A DNA stretch of 8,137 bases. Source: Bdellovibrionales bacterium. GTDB lineage: Bacteria > Bdellovibrionota > Bdellovibrionia > Bdellovibrionales > Bdellovibrionaceae. Below, piece by piece: positions 6,998 through 8,137 of the stretch (position 1 is its first letter; every line of letters begins with the position of its first letter). The translations under genes and the position numbers were made by a program. The notes under the pieces were generated by a model. The model was not told where the DNA came from. It ran no database searches and was given only the letters and a program-made list of their open reading frames with translations. The stretch covers positions 1-8,137 of the forward strand of contig DAHVKR010000042.1 in NCBI GenBank assembly GCA_027320785.1, given 5' to 3'.

Positions 6998-7003
6998 TCC
7001 TTC
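6998..7003 (-). promoter_or_regulatory. Ribosome binding site of rplS
   Basis: On the minus strand this reads GAAGGA, nine bases before the rplS ATG at 6988. It supports translation of the basic N-terminal extension of L19. Confidence 0.7.
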
Positions 7004-7036
7004 AAATCATAATATTCGAAACGAAAGGGAAAATAA

Positions 7037-7612
7037 CTACCACGGACCCATGACACGGTCAAGAATGATACTGACTGCAGATCGAACAGAAAGGTGTCGA
7101 TAATCATCAGGAGGAGCTCCTTTCACACTTTCTAGAACGCCTCCACAAGATTTCATAAATTCCGGGGTCAGCCCATAACCTGTGCCAAACATAAGAAAAA
7201 CAGGCTTTTCCTTCTCAAAAAGCTCTGATTTGAGCTCAGAAAATGTATAAAAAGGGGCTCCCTCCACCTTCCTTGCGTGGGTTGCAATGGTTAAAGGGTC
7301 AGGTGCTCCCCAGTCCTCAAGTGCTTTCTCTACGTTTTCAGCCGTCTTAACATTAATAAGAGCGGTGCGACGCATGGGGTTATACTTAGCCCCAGTTCCC
7401 ACGCGCCAGTGATCCAGGACTCTTTCTACAAACATCAGCTGCTCTTGGATGGGGTGAATAATGTAATATTTTTCTACTCCATAAACACGAGCGGCTCGCG
7501 CAATATCATGAATATCGAAATTCGTCACATTGGTCGCCACTAAATCGCCATGCCCATCTAATATGGGATAATGAACAAGAGCTATGGCCAACCGAGGCTT
7601 TTTGGCATTCAC
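7037..7612 (-). CDS. TrmD-associated SPOUT-fold RNA methyltransferase
   Basis: A 191-residue protein of the SAM-dependent RNA methyltransferase family (Pfam RNA_Me_trans, PF09936, from memory) that is often encoded beside trmD and in some bacteria is fused to it. Its RNA target is not established to my knowledge. Signatures are the N-terminal ALVHYPILDGHGDLVATNVT (11-30) and NFDIHDIARAARVYGVEKYY (31-50), then the C-terminal knot region with LMFGTGYGL (140-148) and HLSVRSAVSIILDR (173-186), which should form the cofactor pocket. The start is GTG 7612, with AAAAGAGG (7625-7618) five bases upstream; it overlaps the trmD stop in the sequence GTGA. A TTG at 7639 would extend it by nine residues but lacks this support. 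The overlap implies coupled translation with trmD. Confidence 0.9.
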   Translation of the reverse strand: MNAKKPRLAIALVHYPILDGHGDLVATNVTNFDIHDIARAARVYGVEKYYIIHPIQEQLMFVERVLDHWRVGTGAKYNPMRRTALINVKTAENVEKALEDWGAPDPLTIATHARKVEGAPFYTFSELKSELFEKEKPVFLMFGTGYGLTPEFMKSCGGVLESVKGAPPDDYRHLSVRSAVSIILDRVMGPW

Positions 7613-8137
7613 AACAACCTCTTTTCCAAATCTTGCCAACTCATAAAATTCAACCCACAGGATTTTTTATCTTCCTCACTCAAACTTTCAAAAAAGGACT
7701 TCAACTTCTTCAAATCCATAGACCCCTTCTCGACTAGATCAGGTCTTTTTTGAATTGTGATCAGCTGTGAAAGAGAAGTTTTCCATTGATCAATCTTTCC
7801 ATGATGTCCTGAAAGCAGCACGCTCGGCACACCCACTTGGTTCCACACCTGCGGACGCGTAAAGAGAGGATACTCCAGACCTCCCATAGCAAAACTATCT
7901 TTTTGAGCCGAATCTTGATGCCCCAATGCTCCTGGAAGCTTACGAACGACAGCATCCACCAAAACAAGAGAAGCCAGCTCTCCTCCCGACAAAACATAAT
8001 CCCCTATGGAGATTTCCTCATGAACATATTGATTCAAAAATCGTTGATCAATTCCACCATATCGACCGCAAATTAAAGTGAGTTCAGAATGTGTTGTGAG
8101 CTCTTGAACTTTTTTTTCATTGAGTGGTTGTCCCTGA
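7609..8137 (-). CDS. trmD: tRNA (guanine-N1)-methyltransferase TrmD, 3' part
   Basis: TrmD methylates G37 next to the anticodon of tRNAs reading CNN and some other codons, preventing +1 frameshifting. The C-terminal 175 residues are visible; the N terminus lies beyond the right edge. The segment from LICGRY to QKDSF aligns without gaps to E. coli TrmD as I recall it: SIGDYVLSGGEL (knot and AdoMet pocket), VVRKLPG with the Arg equivalent to Arg154, and QKDSF with the Asp equivalent to catalytic Asp169. TRPQVW, VPSVLLSGHHGKI and RPDL follow as in the family. The motif normally written GRYEGID reads GRYGGID here, so the position of E. coli Glu116 is Gly. About 40 residues follow RPDL, including a Lys/Glu-rich helix. 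The stop (7611-7609) overlaps the SPOUT methyltransferase start. Confidence 0.95.
   Translation of the reverse strand, partial: QGQPLNEKKVQELTTHSELTLICGRYGGIDQRFLNQYVHEEISIGDYVLSGGELASLVLVDAVVRKLPGALGHQDSAQKDSFAMGGLEYPLFTRPQVWNQVGVPSVLLSGHHGKIDQWKTSLSQLITIQKRPDLVEKGSMDLKKLKSFFESLSEEDKKSCGLNFMSWQDLEKRLL
7618..7625 (-). promoter_or_regulatory. Ribosome binding site fixing the SPOUT gene start
   Basis: On the minus strand this reads AAAAGAGG, five bases before GTG 7612. It lies inside the last codons of trmD and favours the GTG start over the TTG at 7639. Confidence 0.6.

Noticed and set aside
7014..7070. Separate promoter for rplS (TTGACC in the end of the SPOUT gene)
   Set aside because: The -35-like hexamer lies in coding sequence and no acceptable -10 follows at 16-18 bases.
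6873..7103. Plus-strand open frame across the rplS start
   Set aside because: It is antisense to the ends of two well-identified genes and has no ribosome binding site.

Overview
The window looks like chromosomal core sequence from a Gram-negative bacterium with modest GC content. The LPS outer-membrane translocon protein LptD shows it is diderm. The minus-strand order trmD, SPOUT methyltransferase, rplS, rnhB, yraN is the arrangement I associate with the former delta-proteobacterial lineages. Together with the low GC and long Gln/Glu/Lys coiled coils, a Bdellovibrionota-like organism is my best guess, but this is inference and no marker here settles it.

Layout from left to right. At 1-561 (minus) is the 5' part of an unrecognised gene whose product is helical, with one membrane segment, and which runs off the left edge. 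A 145-base divergent spacer follows. At 707-1873 (plus) is a 388-residue, cysteine-free coiled-coil protein of unknown function. At 1761-2222 (minus) is a STAS-domain protein whose last 37 codons lie antisense to the end of the coiled-coil gene. A 110-base divergent spacer separates it from lptD (2333-4786, plus). A DUF1003 two-helix membrane protein (4802-5521, plus) follows lptD 15 bases later and is probably co-transcribed.

The right third is a tightly packed minus-strand translation and RNA operon that converges on the lptD unit. In transcription order it holds the 3' part of trmD (from the right edge to 7609), a TrmD-associated SPOUT RNA methyltransferase (7612-7037), rplS (6988-6509), rnhB (6509-5862) and a short yraN/UPF0102 gene (5854-5537). 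Three of these genes appear to use GTG starts at or just after the preceding stop, which suggests translational coupling. Only rplS has a spacer and a clear ribosome binding site of its own.

Functionally the window joins envelope biogenesis (lptD, possibly the DUF1003 protein), possible regulation or scaffolding (STAS protein, coiled coil) and ribosome/tRNA maturation plus nucleic-acid housekeeping (trmD operon). I see no CRISPR array, insertion sequence, RNA gene, phage element or defence island. No gap between genes exceeds 300 bases. The points most worth checking are the 113-base convergent coding overlap, the Glu-to-Gly change in the TrmD GRYEGID motif, the long tails on ribosomal protein L19, and the unrecognised genes at the left.
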